From the NCBI GenBank assembly GCA_947503175.1, contig CANNCO010000001.1:1612001-1676000 (forward strand): a stretch of DNA of 64,000 nucleotides. The letters run 5' to 3'. The notes below the pieces were generated by a model. That model ran no database searches. It had not been told where the DNA came from and saw only the letters and a list, made by a program, of their open reading frames with translations. This DNA is from an uncultured Paracoccaceae bacterium (GTDB lineage Bacteria > Pseudomonadota > Alphaproteobacteria > Rhodobacterales > Rhodobacteraceae). The position numbers were made by a program, and so were the translations under genes. Shown piece after piece: positions 45,191 through 55,412 of this stretch; within the stretch, counting starts at the first letter, position 1, and every line of letters starts with the position of its first letter.

Positions 45191-45511
45191 TCAAACGTCC
45201 TTATCGTCGCGACCCTGAGGGTCCGGCCCCTTCGCCGACTGCAATACGCCCACCAGCCGCAACAGCAGCAGGCTCCAGCACAGGAACAAAACCAGACCGA
45301 TGAGAATCTCGAAACGCTCGGCAAGACTTGCGATCACCCACCCTTCGTCCACCAGTTCCGCGACGATCTCGTCATGGGCCAGCGACAGAAAGAAAACCAC
45401 CGCGTGACCCAGCAACAGAAGGGTCACCTCAAGCGTTTTCGGCGACAGACGCGACGGATGCCCAAGCCGAACCGGCAATCGTTGCCCGCCATTCGGAGCG
45501 TCCAGCGCCAT
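45191..45511 (-). CDS. Membrane protein between sufB and its vestige (106 aa)
   Basis: It starts at the ATG at 45511, sharing a base with the sufB stop, and encodes a polar N-terminus followed by two hydrophobic helices (TLEVTLLLLGHAVVFFLSL and ILIGLVLFLCWSLLLLRLV) and a charged tail GPDPQGRDDKDV. No family is recognised. It is flanked by sufB's true end and a degraded copy of that end, so it may have come in with the duplication. Confidence 0.62.
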   Translation of the reverse strand: MALDAPNGGQRLPVRLGHPSRLSPKTLEVTLLLLGHAVVFFLSLAHDEIVAELVDEGWVIASLAERFEILIGLVLFLCWSLLLLRLVGVLQSAKGPDPQGRDDKDV

Positions 45512-47031
45512 CACCCCACAGAGCCTTCCAGCGAAATCGCCACCAGTTGCTGCGCTTCCATTGCGAACTCCATCGGCAGCGCCTGAAGCACTTCCTTGCA
45601 GAACCCGTTCACCACCAGCGCCACGGCCTCTTCCTCGTCCATACCGCGCGATCGGCAATAGAACATCTGATCGTCATCCACCTTGGATGTCGTGGCCTCA
45701 TGCTCCACCCGGCTCGAGTTGTTCCTGACCTCGATATACGGAACCGTATGCGCCCCGCATTTGTCGCCGATCAGCAGGCTGTCACATTGCGTGTAGTTCC
45801 GGCTGTTCTTGGCCTTCGGGTGCATCGAAACAAGCCCGCGATAGGTGTTCTGCGCCTTGCCCGCGCTGATCCCCTTGGACACGATCCGGCTCTTGGTGTT
45901 CTTGCCAAGATGCACCATCTTCGTACCGGTATCGGCCTGCTGCATGTTGTTGGCGATGGCGATCGAATAGAACTCGCCCTGGCTGTCATCGCCGCGCAGG
46001 ATGCAGGAGGGATACTTCCATGTGATCGCCGACCCGGTCTCGACCTGTGTCCACATCACCTTGGACCGGTCGCCCCGGCAATCGGCGCGCTTGGTCACGA
46101 AGTTATAGATCCCGCCCACGCCGTTCTCGTCGCCCGGATACCAGTTCTGCACCGTAGAATACTTGATCTCGGCATCTTCCAGCGCCACCAGTTCCACCAC
46201 GGCCGCGTGCAGCTGATGGGTATCGCGCATCGGCGCCGTACAGCCCTCAAGGTAGGAGACATACGACCCCTTGTCGGCAATGATCAGTGTCCGCTCGAAC
46301 TGGCCGGTATTCTCGGCATTGATCCGGAAATAGGTGCTCAGCTCCATCGGACAGCGCACACCCGGCGGCACGTAAACGAACGAGCCATCCGAAAAGACAG
46401 CCGAGTTCAGCGTCGCAAAGAAGTTGTCCGACGGCGGCACTACGGTGCCCAGATACTTCTTCACCAGTTCCGGATGCTCGCGAATAGCCTCCGAGATCGA
46501 GCAGAAAATCACACCCGCCTTCTTCAGCTCTTCCTGAAACGTCGTCCCCACGGACACGCTGTCGAACACGGCATCCACGGCTACCTTGCGGCCCTCGGCG
46601 GGCACGTCCTCGGCCCCTTCGACACCGGCGAGGATCATCTGTTCCTTCAGCGGAATGCCCAGCTTCTTGTAGGTCTCCAACAGCTTCGGATCGACCTCGT
46701 CCAGCGATTTCGGCTTCTCCGCCATACTCTTCGGCGAGGCATAGTAATACTGATCCTGATAGTCGATCTTCGGATAATCGACCATCGCCCACGTGGGTTC
46801 CTCGATCTGCTCCCAGCGTGCAAACGCTGACAACCGCCACTCGGTCATCCACTCCGGCTCGCCGTTCTTCTCGCTGATCAGCTTCACGATATCGGTGTTC
46901 ACGCCCTTCGGCGCGTAATCCATCTCGATCTCGGTTTCCCAGCCATACTTGTACTTGCCCGAAAGCGACTTGACGGCATCCACCGTTTCCTGATCGACAC
47001 CATCTTTGACGTTTACGTCCAGTGCAGTCAT
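45511..47031 (-). CDS. sufB: Fe-S cluster assembly protein SufB
   Basis: A 506-residue SufB, scaffold subunit of SufBC2D on which the Fe-S cluster is built. Typical blocks are [38 protein letters not shown] and [22 protein letters not shown]; the length fits. The ATG at 47031 has a GGAACGAAG-type site upstream. A short duplicated copy of its 3' end lies downstream. Confidence 0.96.
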   Translation of the reverse strand: MTALDVNVKDGVDQETVDAVKSLSGKYKYGWETEIEMDYAPKGVNTDIVKLISEKNGEPEWMTEWRLSAFARWEQIEEPTWAMVDYPKIDYQDQYYYASPKSMAEKPKSLDEVDPKLLETYKKLGIPLKEQMILAGVEGAEDVPAEGRKVAVDAVFDSVSVGTTFQEELKKAGVIFCSISEAIREHPELVKKYLGTVVPPSDNFFATLNSAVFSDGSFVYVPPGVRCPMELSTYFRINAENTGQFERTLIIADKGSYVSYLEGCTAPMRDTHQLHAAVVELVALEDAEIKYSTVQNWYPGDENGVGGIYNFVTKRADCRGDRSKVMWTQVETGSAITWKYPSCILRGDDSQGEFYSIAIANNMQQADTGTKMVHLGKNTKSRIVSKGISAGKAQNTYRGLVSMHPKAKNSRNYTQCDSLLIGDKCGAHTVPYIEVRNNSSRVEHEATTSKVDDDQMFYCRSRGMDEEEAVALVVNGFCKEVLQALPMEFAMEAQQLVAISLEGSVG

Positions 47032-47047
47032 CGCTTCGTTCCTTTCC

Positions 47048-48115
47048 TCACGCCGCTTTCGCGCGGTGTTTTTTCCATTGCCGCAGCCACGCCTCGGCGA
47101 ACCGCATCACCTCGTCCTCGGTGGTCGTGGGACCCAGCGATACGCGAATCGCACTGCCCGCCACCTGATCGTCATACCCCATGGCCTGCAGCACCCGGCT
47201 GGTCTTCACCTTGCCGCTGGAACAGGCCGACCCCGCCGAAATGGCGAACCCTGCAAGGTCCATCTGCATGACCTGGGTCTCGCCCTTCCACCCCGGAACC
47301 GCGACACACGCGGTGTTGGGCAGGCGCTCCCGATCATTTCCGATAAAAATAGTCTCTTTTGCGCCAGAGGCCAGAGTTGTTTCTAGAATATTTCTAAGTT
47401 TCTCGACCGGGCCCCAGATACCGGCTTCCAGATCGGCCATCGCGGCCTCGACCGCGGCCCCGAATCCGGCAATGCCTGCGACGTTTTCGGTTCCCGACCG
47501 GCGGCCCATCTCCTGCCCGCCACCGGCTTGCAGCGCATCGATATCCAACCCATCGCGCAGGATCAGCGCGCCCACACCCTTGGGTCCGCCCAGCTTATGG
47601 GCGCTGAGAATCGCCATATCCGCCCCCGACCACGCAAAAGACCACGGGATCCGCCCCACGGCCTGCGTCACATCCAGAAGCAGCGATGCGGCGCGCCGCG
47701 CGCCATAGGGCCAATACCCGTCCACAGGCTCGGGCGGCGGGGTAATGATCCCGGTCTCCGAATTCGCCAGCCCCATCGCCAGTACGTTCGGACCTGTCTC
47801 CACATGGGTCAGATCGAAATGCGCCCAAAGCGCATCATGGGCCGTCGGGTCGACACAGACACCGCCATGGCGCGCCGCGCCCGCCAGAACCCGCGCCGCC
47901 TCGGTCGCGCCGCTGGTGAACACCACCTCTGCGGGCTTGCAGCCCACAGCCGCAGCCACCTGCGCCCGCGCGCGCTCGACGATCCCCTTGGCGGCCCGCC
48001 CCTCGGCATGGACGCTCGACGGATTGCCCACGACGTCGAATGCCGCAACCATCGCCGCCCGCGCTTCGCTCCGCAACGGCGCCGTCGCGTTCCAGTCCAG
48101 ATAGACGCGATTCAT
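47048..48115 (-). CDS. IscS/NifS-like cysteine desulfurase
   Basis: A 355-residue class V aminotransferase-like desulfurase (group I). PLP lysine is in [13 protein letters not shown] and the active cysteine in [17 protein letters not shown]. It opens the desulfurase part of the suf operon and overlaps the unknown gene before it by 4 nt (ATGA). Since a SufS is also present at the other end, the operon has two desulfurases of different types, a setup known in Rhodobacteraceae. An Iron-Rhodo-box-like sequence (47383-47397) lies within its 3' half. Confidence 0.92.
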   Translation of the reverse strand: MNRVYLDWNATAPLRSEARAAMVAAFDVVGNPSSVHAEGRAAKGIVERARAQVAAAVGCKPAEVVFTSGATEAARVLAGAARHGGVCVDPTAHDALWAHFDLTHVETGPNVLAMGLANSETGIITPPPEPVDGYWPYGARRAASLLLDVTQAVGRIPWSFAWSGADMAILSAHKLGGPKGVGALILRDGLDIDALQAGGGQEMGRRSGTENVAGIAGFGAAVEAAMADLEAGIWGPVEKLRNILETTLASGAKETIFIGNDRERLPNTACVAVPGWKGETQVMQMDLAGFAISAGSACSSGKVKTSRVLQAMGYDDQVAGSAIRVSLGPTTTEDEVMRFAEAWLRQWKKHRAKAA

Positions 48116-48549
48116 CGTATCCGGCCCTCTGCCTCTGCAGCAGCCGTCATCCGGGCGAGAAGACCCTCCGCGACATCCAGCGGCATCTGGTAAGTCAATG
48201 GCCGCTGGAATTCAGGCCCCACCTCATGGCCCACCGACGTCAGAACCGATGCCAGAACGGGGCCGGTCAACACGACGTACTTGCTGTCTGACCCAGTCAA
48301 AAGGTTGTAGATGCGACCCGCGAAATGACGGCTGCGGTGGGCACTCTCACGCACCGCGAACACACGTTGGTGTAGATAAGTCAGGCTTTCATCCGGCCCC
48401 ATCCCAAGACGATCGGCGATGTACGTCAGCTTTTTGCCAAAAATGATACCCCATACAGAAGACGGGCGAATGACGCGAGTCATCAGCGGTGACTCGGCTG
48501 GCGGTGTAACGACCACGATACCATATGGGAGACCACTGGCTCCGCTCAA
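48112..48549 (-). CDS. Unknown protein between rrf2 and iscS-like
   Basis: A protein of up to 145 residues, coupled on both sides: TTG 48549 overlaps the rrf2 stop (TTGA) and its own stop overlaps the next start (ATGA). An ATG at 48486 (MTRVIRPSSVWG) is an alternative. The sequence is mostly helical with no signal peptide; no family is recognised. Its fixed place suggests a regulatory or carrier role for the operon, which is only a guess. Confidence 0.65.
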   Translation of the reverse strand: MSGASGLPYGIVVVTPPAESPLMTRVIRPSSVWGIIFGKKLTYIADRLGMGPDESLTYLHQRVFAVRESAHRSRHFAGRIYNLLTGSDSKYVVLTGPVLASVLTSVGHEVGPEFQRPLTYQMPLDVAEGLLARMTAAAEAEGRIR

Positions 48550-49007
48550 TGGTCATCCACCACCGTCAGCAGGCTCGGCACTGCCGGGCAGGGCATCAAC
48601 TCATTGCCCACCACATCCGACAGCCGCGTCTGATGCAGGAACACATAAACATGGGCGCTCAAGCCCTCCCACAACCGGTTGGTCATACTCTGCGCCCGCG
48701 ATCCCGACACCGCCCCCGACGCGCCCGCGCCGGTATGCATCGCGCTTACCGTCTCATCCACCGCGCCCAGAATCTCCGACACCCGGATCTCGGATGCGGG
48801 ACGCGCAAGCGAGTACCCCCCGCCGGGCCCCCGCGCGCTTTCCACCAGCCCGGCCCGGCGCAGCTTCACGAACAACTGCTCCAGATAGGGCAGGCTGATA
48901 TCCTGCCGCTTCGACAGTTCCGACAGCGACACAAGCTCACCCTCCGGCGCCTGCGCCAGATCGGTCAGCGCCACCATCGCATAACGCCCTTTGGTGCTGA
49001 GTTTCAT
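48546..49007 (-). CDS. iscR: Rrf2 family regulator, IscR-like with a single cysteine
   Basis: A 153-residue Rrf2 protein with an N-terminal winged helix (MKLSTKGRYAMVALTDLA) and recognition region YLEQLFVKLRRAGLVES, then GPGGGYSLAR. The three cysteines that bind the [2Fe-2S] cluster in E. coli IscR (near residues 92-104) are missing; only Cys140 remains. This matches the unusual IscR described from Rhodobacter sphaeroides. It lies at the head of the suf operon and should repress or activate it in response to iron. An Iron-Rhodo-box palindrome is 85 bp upstream of its ATG. Confidence 0.9.
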   Translation of the reverse strand: MKLSTKGRYAMVALTDLAQAPEGELVSLSELSKRQDISLPYLEQLFVKLRRAGLVESARGPGGGYSLARPASEIRVSEILGAVDETVSAMHTGAGASGAVSGSRAQSMTNRLWEGLSAHVYVFLHQTRLSDVVGNELMPCPAVPSLLTVVDDH

Positions 49008-49092
49008 GTGCCCGGGCCTCCGAAGACATTGACGAGGGGGCGTCAGCGCCTTAGGTGCTAAAAGCCCGAAATGATTGGCCCCATGGCCAAGC

Positions 49093-49107
49093 TTAGAATA
49101 ATTCTAA
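49093..49107. promoter_or_regulatory. Iron-Rhodo-box-like palindrome
   Basis: TTAGAATAATTCTAA is a perfect palindrome (arms TTAGAAT and ATTCTAA around one A), matching the Iron-Rhodo-box predicted as an IscR/iron control site in Rhodobacterales. It lies in the 163-bp gap between iscR (minus) and the alpha/beta hydrolase gene (plus), about 85 bp from the iscR start and 64 bp from the hydrolase start. Confidence 0.72.
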
Positions 49108-49170
49108 AGACCCTGGCGAAACTCGTCAAGATTTCCCGGGCGGGGTCGTGAACGAAAGACTGGGACCGTA

Positions 49171-49824
49171 ATGCCCGAGGTAATTTTTCCTGGCCCGGAA
49201 GGGCGCCTGGAAGGCCGCTATCACCCGCAAAAGATCAAGGATGCGCCGATTGCGATCATTCTGCATCCGCATCCGCAGTTCGGCGGAACGATGAACAACC
49301 GCGTGGTCTACAACCTGCACTATGCCTTCCACCAGATGGGCTTTACCGTCCTGCGGTTCAACTTCCGTGGTGTGGGCCGCAGCCAGGGTGAATACGATCA
49401 GGGCATCGGCGAGTTGAGCGACGCGGCCTCCGCGCTCGATTACCTTCAATCGATGAACCAGAATTCGAAACACTGCTGGGTCGCGGGCTTTTCCTTCGGC
49501 GCATGGATCGGCATGCAGCTTCTGATGCGCCGGCCCGAGATCACCGGGTTCATCTCGGTCTCGCCGCCCGCCAACATGTACGACTTCTCGTTCCTCGCCC
49601 CCTGCCCGTCCTCCGGGCTGATCATCAACGGCACCGCCGACCGCGTGGCGCCACCGCGTGACACCCGCGTGCTGGTCGAGAAACTGCACGAGCAGAAGGG
49701 CATCACGATCACCCATACCGAGATCGAGGGCGCGGGCCACTTCTTCGAAGACCCGCATATGGAACACATGATCGGCGACGTGACCGAATATGTTGAACGC
49801 CGCCTGACCGAAACCACCCGCTGA
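49171..49824 (+). CDS. Alpha/beta hydrolase
   Basis: A 217-residue alpha/beta hydrolase with nucleophile Ser108 in GFSFGA, an Asp in NGTADRVAPP and a His in EGAGHFFEDP, plus the oxyanion-side HPHPQFGGTMNN near residue 32. The fold and motifs are like dienelactone hydrolase relatives; the substrate is unknown. It begins 64 bp from the Iron-Rhodo-box and may be co-regulated with the suf operon, though this is not shown. Confidence 0.85.
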   Translation: MPEVIFPGPEGRLEGRYHPQKIKDAPIAIILHPHPQFGGTMNNRVVYNLHYAFHQMGFTVLRFNFRGVGRSQGEYDQGIGELSDAASALDYLQSMNQNSKHCWVAGFSFGAWIGMQLLMRRPEITGFISVSPPANMYDFSFLAPCPSSGLIINGTADRVAPPRDTRVLVEKLHEQKGITITHTEIEGAGHFFEDPHMEHMIGDVTEYVERRLTETTR

Positions 49825-49833
49825 CCGCCGCGC

Positions 49834-49856
49834 GGCCCCGGACCCGATCCGGGGCC
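49834..49856. repeat. GC-rich palindrome
   Basis: Nine-base-pair stem GGCCCCGGA (49834-49842) and TCCGGGGCC (49848-49856), loop CCCGA, without a T tract. It follows the hydrolase gene stop and resembles the palindromes at 44667-44727. Confidence 0.55.
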
Positions 49857-49978
49857 TCACCGCGTCCATTAACAACCTCTCACCCCACAGCCCGTTATGC
49901 GCATGGTATGCGCATGGTTTCCGCATCGGATACACATCCCCGCTTTCCGCCTCCGCGCGCTCCGGCTATCGTCGCCCC

Positions 49979-50563
49979 ATGACAGACCGCCTGACCGCCC
50001 AGCTCGCCTTTCTCCACGAGGCCGACAGCCTGAAGACGGTCCTCCGCGGCACGCCCATCCATGACGGCTCGCGCCGCGAGAACTCGGCGGAACATTCCTG
50101 GCACATCATGCTCTACGCGCTCACCCTGGCCGAGCATGCAACCCGGGAAATCGACATCGCCCGCGTTCTCAAGATGCTGTTATTGCACGATATTGTCGAG
50201 ATTGATGCGGGCGACAACCCGATCCATGGCGACCACGACCCGGCCGAGATGGAAGCCGCCGAACAGGCCGCCGCCGACCGGCTCTTCGGCCTTCTGCCGC
50301 CCGATCAGGCCACCGAATACCGCGCCCTCTGGGACGAGTTCGAAGCGGCCGAAAGCGACGATGCAATCTTCGCCAAATCGCTCGACCGGATTCAGCCGGT
50401 GGTCGCCAACCTGCAATCCGGCGGCGGCACATGGTCTGAATATAACGTGACATATCAACAGCTTGAGACCCGCGTCGGCGTAAAGGCCAAACGGGGCGCC
50501 CCCACCGTCTGGGCCCATATCGAACACCATATCAGAGCCTGGTTCACAACCAACGCCTCCTGA
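49979..50563 (+). CDS. HD domain phosphohydrolase (YfbR/HDDC2-like)
   Basis: A 194-residue HD protein. The metal ligands appear as His in ENSAEHSWH (residue 39-ish), HD in [12 protein letters not shown], and a later acidic cluster. Such proteins are 5'-deoxynucleotidases or related phosphohydrolases; the substrate here is not known. It precedes icd by 82 bp in the same direction. Confidence 0.82.
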   Translation: MTDRLTAQLAFLHEADSLKTVLRGTPIHDGSRRENSAEHSWHIMLYALTLAEHATREIDIARVLKMLLLHDIVEIDAGDNPIHGDHDPAEMEAAEQAAADRLFGLLPPDQATEYRALWDEFEAAESDDAIFAKSLDRIQPVVANLQSGGGTWSEYNVTYQQLETRVGVKAKRGAPTVWAHIEHHIRAWFTTNAS

Positions 50564-50573
50564 CCCCAGCATC

Positions 50574-50595
50574 TCGGTATACACTTGTATACCGA
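50574..50595. promoter_or_regulatory. Perfect 9-bp palindrome upstream of icd
   Basis: The arms TCGGTATAC (50574-50582) and GTATACCGA (50587-50595) are separated by ACTT. The position, 51 bp before the icd ATG and after the HD gene stop, suits an operator. The GTATAC half-sites recall GntR-family operators, but the regulator is unknown. Confidence 0.5.
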
Positions 50596-50645
50596 AGCGG
50601 CCCCGGCTAAGACCCGCCCAACCGATTCTTCCCGAAGGAAACCCC

Positions 50646-51857
50646 ATGTCCAAGATCAAGGTAGCGAACCCGGTCGTCGAGCTTGACGGCGACGAGATGA
50701 CCCGCATCATGTGGGACTTCATCAAGCAAAAGCTGATCCTGCCCTACCTCGACATCGACCTTCTCTACTACGATCTCGGGATGGAGGAACGTGACCGGAC
50801 CGACGATCAGATCACCATCGACGCAGCCAATAAAATCAAAGAGATAGGCGTTGGTGTCAAATGCGCCACGATCACGCCAGACGAGGCTCGGGTCGAGGAA
50901 TTCGGCCTGAAAAAGATGTGGCGCTCGCCCAACGGCACAATCCGCAACATCCTCGGCGGCGTCATCTTCCGCCAGCCGATCATCTGCCGGAACGTCCCCC
51001 GGCTTGTCCCCGGCTGGACCAAGCCCATCGTTGTCGGCCGTCACGCCTTTGGCGACCAGTACCGCGCCACCGATTTCAAGTTTCCCGGCAAGGGCAAGCT
51101 CACGATCAAGTTCGTCGGCGAAGACGGCACCGAAATCGAGCATGAGGTGTTCGACGCCCCCGGCGCCGGTGTCACGATGGCCATGTACAACCTCGACCAG
51201 TCGATCATCGACTTCGCCCGCGCGTCGATGAATTACGGGCTGTCACTCGGTTGGCCCGTCTATCTTTCGACCAAGAATACCATTCTGAAACAATATGATG
51301 GCCGGTTCCTTGAACTCTTTCAGCAGATCTATGAAACCGAGTTCGAGGACCGGTTCAAGGAGGCCGGGATCACCTATGAGCACCGCCTGATCGACGACAT
51401 GGTCGCCTGCGCGATGAAGTGGAATGGCGGCTATGTCTGGGCCTGCAAGAACTACGATGGCGACGTGCAGTCCGACACCGTGGCGCAGGGGTTCGGCTCG
51501 CTTGGCCTGATGACCAGCGTCCTGATGACCCCCGACGGCAAGACGGTCGAGGCCGAGGCCGCCCACGGCACCGTCACCCGCCACTACCGCCAGCACCAGA
51601 AGGGCGAGGCAACCTCGACCAACTCAATCGCATCGATCTTTGCATGGACCGGCGGGCTGAAGCACCGCGCCAAGCTTGACGACAACACCGCACTCGCCAA
51701 CTTCGCCGAGACGCTTGAGAAAACTGTGGTCGACACCGTGGAGTCGGGCTTCATGACCAAGGATCTCGCCCTCCTGGTGGGTCCGGACCAGAAATGGATG
51801 ACGACGATCGGCTTTCTCGACAAGATCGACGAGAACCTGAACAAGGCGCTGTCCTGA
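50646..51857 (+). CDS. icd: NADP-dependent isocitrate dehydrogenase
   Basis: A 403-residue enzyme of the TCA cycle, oxidising isocitrate to 2-oxoglutarate. It belongs to the subfamily resembling eukaryotic [27 protein letters not shown] at the N-terminus, [27 protein letters not shown], and [19 protein letters not shown]. An ATP-competent regulatory site (IDH kinase/phosphatase) cannot be judged. A palindrome lies in its upstream region. Confidence 0.96.
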   Translation: MSKIKVANPVVELDGDEMTRIMWDFIKQKLILPYLDIDLLYYDLGMEERDRTDDQITIDAANKIKEIGVGVKCATITPDEARVEEFGLKKMWRSPNGTIRNILGGVIFRQPIICRNVPRLVPGWTKPIVVGRHAFGDQYRATDFKFPGKGKLTIKFVGEDGTEIEHEVFDAPGAGVTMAMYNLDQSIIDFARASMNYGLSLGWPVYLSTKNTILKQYDGRFLELFQQIYETEFEDRFKEAGITYEHRLIDDMVACAMKWNGGYVWACKNYDGDVQSDTVAQGFGSLGLMTSVLMTPDGKTVEAEAAHGTVTRHYRQHQKGEATSTNSIASIFAWTGGLKHRAKLDDNTALANFAETLEKTVVDTVESGFMTKDLALLVGPDQKWMTTIGFLDKIDENLNKALS

Positions 51858-52004
51858 ACACTCTCTGAAAAGCAGGGGTCAGGTTCCGTCGGAAGTGGCG
51901 CTTTTCCTTTTCGCCACTGCTGCAAAAGACGCCAAAAGACAGCATCCGCTGCTGCTGGCGGGCAACACTTGCCCTTCACCGGCGCTGAGGATAGGGCACG
52001 GCCC

Positions 52005-52631
52005 ATGTCCGAAGCGCAGATCACCGAGCCCCATAAAAGCCTGCAACACAGCCTCACCGAAGACGCGATGGCCTTTATTCTCGGAACGGCCATGTGTGCG
52101 TTGGGCGTGCTGTTTCTCACCCATCTGGGCCTGATTACCGGCCAGACCGCAGGGCTCGGCGTTCTGCTCTCCTACCTCACCGGCTGGCCGTTCGGCTGGG
52201 TATTCTTTGTCGTAAACCTGCCGTTCTACATCCTCGCATGGCTCCGGATGGGTCCCCGCTTCACTGTCAAAAGCTTTATAGCTGTCGCCATGGTCTCGGG
52301 CTTTGCCGAGCTTTTTCCAAAGCTTATCGCCCTCGATACCCTGAACGTCCCCCTTGGTGCCGCGCTGGCCGGCGCCATGATCGGCCTTGGCCTGATCGTC
52401 CTGTTCCGCCACGGGGCGTCTCTGGGCGGGATCGGCGTTCTGGCGCTCTACCTGCAGGACAAGACCGGCTTTCGCGCGGGCTGGACACAGCTTGCGTTCG
52501 ACGCCGCGCTCTTCGCCTGCGCCGCACTGGTTCTTGACCTGTGGCTCGTGCTCTGGTCGCTACTGGGCGCGGTGGTGGTGAACCTGATCATCGCGGTCAA
52601 CCACCGCAAGGACCGCTATATCGGTCGCTGA
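52005..52631 (+). CDS. YitT family membrane protein
   Basis: A 208-residue protein with five to six hydrophobic helices and the family block GLGVLLSYLTGWPFGWVFFVVNLPFY near residue 55, then HGASLGGIGVLALYLQDKTG. YitT/DUF161 proteins have no proven function in Gram-negatives. The ATG at 52005 begins a more natural N-terminus than the open frame from 51969. Confidence 0.8.
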   Translation: MSEAQITEPHKSLQHSLTEDAMAFILGTAMCALGVLFLTHLGLITGQTAGLGVLLSYLTGWPFGWVFFVVNLPFYILAWLRMGPRFTVKSFIAVAMVSGFAELFPKLIALDTLNVPLGAALAGAMIGLGLIVLFRHGASLGGIGVLALYLQDKTGFRAGWTQLAFDAALFACAALVLDLWLVLWSLLGAVVVNLIIAVNHRKDRYIGR

Positions 52632-52653
52632 GCCCAACACAAAGGAACACACC

Positions 52654-53526
52654 CTGTCCCAGCCCGCCCCCACCGTCGCGATCCTGCCCTATGCGCTGCG
52701 CAAGTTCGGACGTCTGGCGGATGTGTCGCTGGACACGCTGGACTGGCCGCTCGGGCGACCGGACCGCCTGGCCCATGGAGCAATCACCGATCTGGAGCCG
52801 ACCGATCACCTGCTGACCTATCCCAAGACTTCGCTCTATTTCACCGGCTGGGGGCCGGTCCGGGCAAAGGTGTCGATGATGATCGTCGAACCCGACGCGA
52901 TCCACCGCAAACACCTGCGCTTTGCGCGGCTCTTTCATCGCCGCTTTCACCGGATCCTCACGAAATCCGCCCCCCTCATGGCCGCGATCCCGAACGGCCG
53001 GCGCTTCGTCTTTGGCTGGACGATGATCGACGATCCCGATGCGGTGGACACCGCGAAGACCCGCATGACCTCGCTGATCGCATCCGCCAAGCGCGACCTG
53101 GAGGGTCACAAGCTGCGGCACCTGCTGGTCGCGCATATCAACAGTCAAAACCTTGCCGTCGATGTCATGGGCCGCGGCTACAAGCCCTTCGACCGCAAGG
53201 AGGACGGCCTCGCCCCCTACCGCTATTCCCTTGTGATCGAGAATGTCCGCGAGCCGTCGCTTTTCACTGAGAAACTCATCGATGCCCTGATCTGCCGCAC
53301 CGTGCCGATCTATTGCGGCGCACCGGATATCGCCGATTTCCTTGATACATCGGGCATGATCATCTGCAACAGCTTCGACGATCTGACCCATGCCCTGACC
53401 CAGGTATCCGAAGCGGATTACGCGGCCCGCGCCGCCGCCATCGAGACAAACCGAACCCGCGCCCTCGACTATGCCCAGACCCATGCGCGCGCCGCACGGC
53501 TCCTTCTGGACGAAGGCACGCGATAG
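52654..53526 (+). CDS. Glycosyltransferase family 10-like protein
   Basis: A 290-residue protein whose second half has the GT10 (fucosyltransferase) signature layout: [24 protein letters not shown] followed by [16 protein letters not shown]. It would move a sugar such as fucose to a surface glycan. The best start is a CTG at 52654, with AAAGGA 7 nt upstream and an in-frame N-terminus beginning [15 protein letters not shown]; the next usual start is GTG at 52723, which would cut off about 23 plausible residues. Whether CTG is truly used needs checking. Confidence 0.75.
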   Translation: MSQPAPTVAILPYALRKFGRLADVSLDTLDWPLGRPDRLAHGAITDLEPTDHLLTYPKTSLYFTGWGPVRAKVSMMIVEPDAIHRKHLRFARLFHRRFHRILTKSAPLMAAIPNGRRFVFGWTMIDDPDAVDTAKTRMTSLIASAKRDLEGHKLRHLLVAHINSQNLAVDVMGRGYKPFDRKEDGLAPYRYSLVIENVREPSLFTEKLIDALICRTVPIYCGAPDIADFLDTSGMIICNSFDDLTHALTQVSEADYAARAAAIETNRTRALDYAQTHARAARLLLDEGTR

Positions 53527-53591
53527 GGGGCTGGCCATTCCCGCCCAGCCGGGTTAGGCCCCGCGCCAAGTTCCCCAGATAGGCCTGACCA

Positions 53592-55412
53592 ATGGACCTG
53601 CGCAACATCGCAATCATCGCCCATGTCGACCACGGCAAAACCACGCTTGTGGACGAACTGCTGAAGCAATCCGGCGCCTTCCGCGAAGGCCAGGCGGTGG
53701 CCGAGCGGGCCATGGATTCCAACGATCTGGAACGCGAACGCGGCATCACGATCCTCGCCAAGGCCACATCGGTGGAATGGAAAGGCACGCGGATCAACAT
53801 CGTCGATACGCCCGGTCACGCCGATTTCGGCGGTGAGGTGGAACGCATCCTGTCCATGGTCGATGGTGTCTGCCTGCTCGTTGACGCTGCCGAAGGCCCG
53901 ATGCCCCAGACGAAGTTCGTCACCGCCAAGGCGCTGGCCCTGGGCCTGCGCCCCATCGTCGTTCTGAACAAGGTCGACAAGCCCGACGCCGAACCCGACC
54001 GCGCGCTGGACGAAGTGTTCGATCTCTTTGCCGCGCTTGACGCCAATGACGACCAGCTCGATTTCCCACATCTCTATGCATCGGGCCGGTCCGGCTGGGC
54101 AGACGAGGAGTTGGACGGCCCGCGCAAGGACTTGTCTGCACTGTTCAACCTGATCACCCGCCACGTCCCACCACCCCGCCAGCAGTCGCGCGCGGATGAG
54201 GATTTTTCGATGCTGGCCACAACGCTGGGTGCCGATCCGTTTATCGGGCGCATCCTCACGGGCCGGGTCGAAAGCGGGCGGCTGAAAACAGGCCAGACGA
54301 TCCAGGCCCTGTCGCGCATCGGCCAGAAGATCGAGCAATTCCGCGTCTCGAAAATCCTCGCCTTCCGTGGCCTTGGCCAGCAACCCATCGACGAAGCCGT
54401 CGCGGGCGACATCGTCACGATCGCGGGCATGTCCAAGGCAACCGTGTCGGATACGCTCTGCGCTTTGGCGGTCGATACCGCTCTTCCCTCGCAACCCATT
54501 GATCCACCGACGATTTCCGTAACTTTCGGAATCAATGACAGCCCCCTTGCGGGCCGCGACGGTAAAAAGGTGCAATCCCGCGTGATCCGCGACCGGCTTA
54601 TGAAGGAAGCCGAAACCAACGTCGCAATCAGGATCACCGACACGCCGGGGGGCGAAGCGTTCGAGGTTGCGGGGCGCGGCGAACTTCAGATGGGCGTTCT
54701 GATCGAAAACATGCGCCGCGAGGGATTCGAGCTGTCGATCTCTCGCCCGCAGGTCCTGTTCCGCGACATCGACGGCGTGCGCCATGAACCGGTCGAGGAA
54801 GTTACGATCGACGTGGATGACGACTATTCCGGCGCGGTGATCGAAAAGCTGACCGGCCCGCGCCGTGGCGAGATGACAGAGATGCGGCCTGCCGGTGTCG
54901 GCAAGACCCGGATCGTGGCGCTTGTCCCGTCCCGTGGCCTGATCGGCTATCACGGCGAGTTCCTGACCGACACACGCGGCACCGGCGTTCTGAACCGCGT
55001 GTTCCATTCATGGGCCCCTTACAAGGGCCCGATTCCGGGCCGCCGCGCGGGCGTTCTGATCTCGATGGAGGATGGTGTTTCGGTGGCCTATGCGCTCTTC
55101 AACCTCGAAGATCGCGGCAAGATGTTCATCGGGGCGCAGGAGCAGGTTTATCAGGGCATGATCATCGGCGAACACAGCCGCGAAAACGATCTTGAGGTGA
55201 ACCCGCTCAAGGGCAAGAAGCTGACCAATGTCCGCGCCTCGGGCACCGATGAAGCGGTCCGCCTGACAACGCCTGTGACGCTCTCACTGGAACAGGCCAT
55301 CGCCTATATCGATGATGATGAACGGGTCGAGGTCACTCCAAACGCAATCCGGCTGCGCAAACGCCATCTCGACCCGCATGAGCGCAAACGCGCGTCGCGA
55401 ACAGACGGCTAG
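53592..55412 (+). CDS. typA: Translational GTPase TypA/BipA
   Basis: A 606-residue GTPase of the TypA/BipA family, ribosome-associated and important for ribosome assembly and stress growth. G1 [16 protein letters not shown]2/G3 with ERGITI and [17 protein letters not shown] in LNKVDKPDA, and the C-terminal [12 protein letters not shown]-like and [19 protein letters not shown] blocks are all present. Length is typical. The stop shares CTAG with the convergent orphan gene. Confidence 0.96.
   Translation: MDLRNIAIIAHVDHGKTTLVDELLKQSGAFREGQAVAERAMDSNDLERERGITILAKATSVEWKGTRINIVDTPGHADFGGEVERILSMVDGVCLLVDAAEGPMPQTKFVTAKALALGLRPIVVLNKVDKPDAEPDRALDEVFDLFAALDANDDQLDFPHLYASGRSGWADEELDGPRKDLSALFNLITRHVPPPRQQSRADEDFSMLATTLGADPFIGRILTGRVESGRLKTGQTIQALSRIGQKIEQFRVSKILAFRGLGQQPIDEAVAGDIVTIAGMSKATVSDTLCALAVDTALPSQPIDPPTISVTFGINDSPLAGRDGKKVQSRVIRDRLMKEAETNVAIRITDTPGGEAFEVAGRGELQMGVLIENMRREGFELSISRPQVLFRDIDGVRHEPVEEVTIDVDDDYSGAVIEKLTGPRRGEMTEMRPAGVGKTRIVALVPSRGLIGYHGEFLTDTRGTGVLNRVFHSWAPYKGPIPGRRAGVLISMEDGVSVAYALFNLEDRGKMFIGAQEQVYQGMIIGEHSRENDLEVNPLKGKKLTNVRASGTDEAVRLTTPVTLSLEQAIAYIDDDERVEVTPNAIRLRKRHLDPHERKRASRTDG

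Noticed and set aside
53469-55007. 512-aa open frame on minus opposite typA
   Set aside because: Shadow frame; typA is certain.
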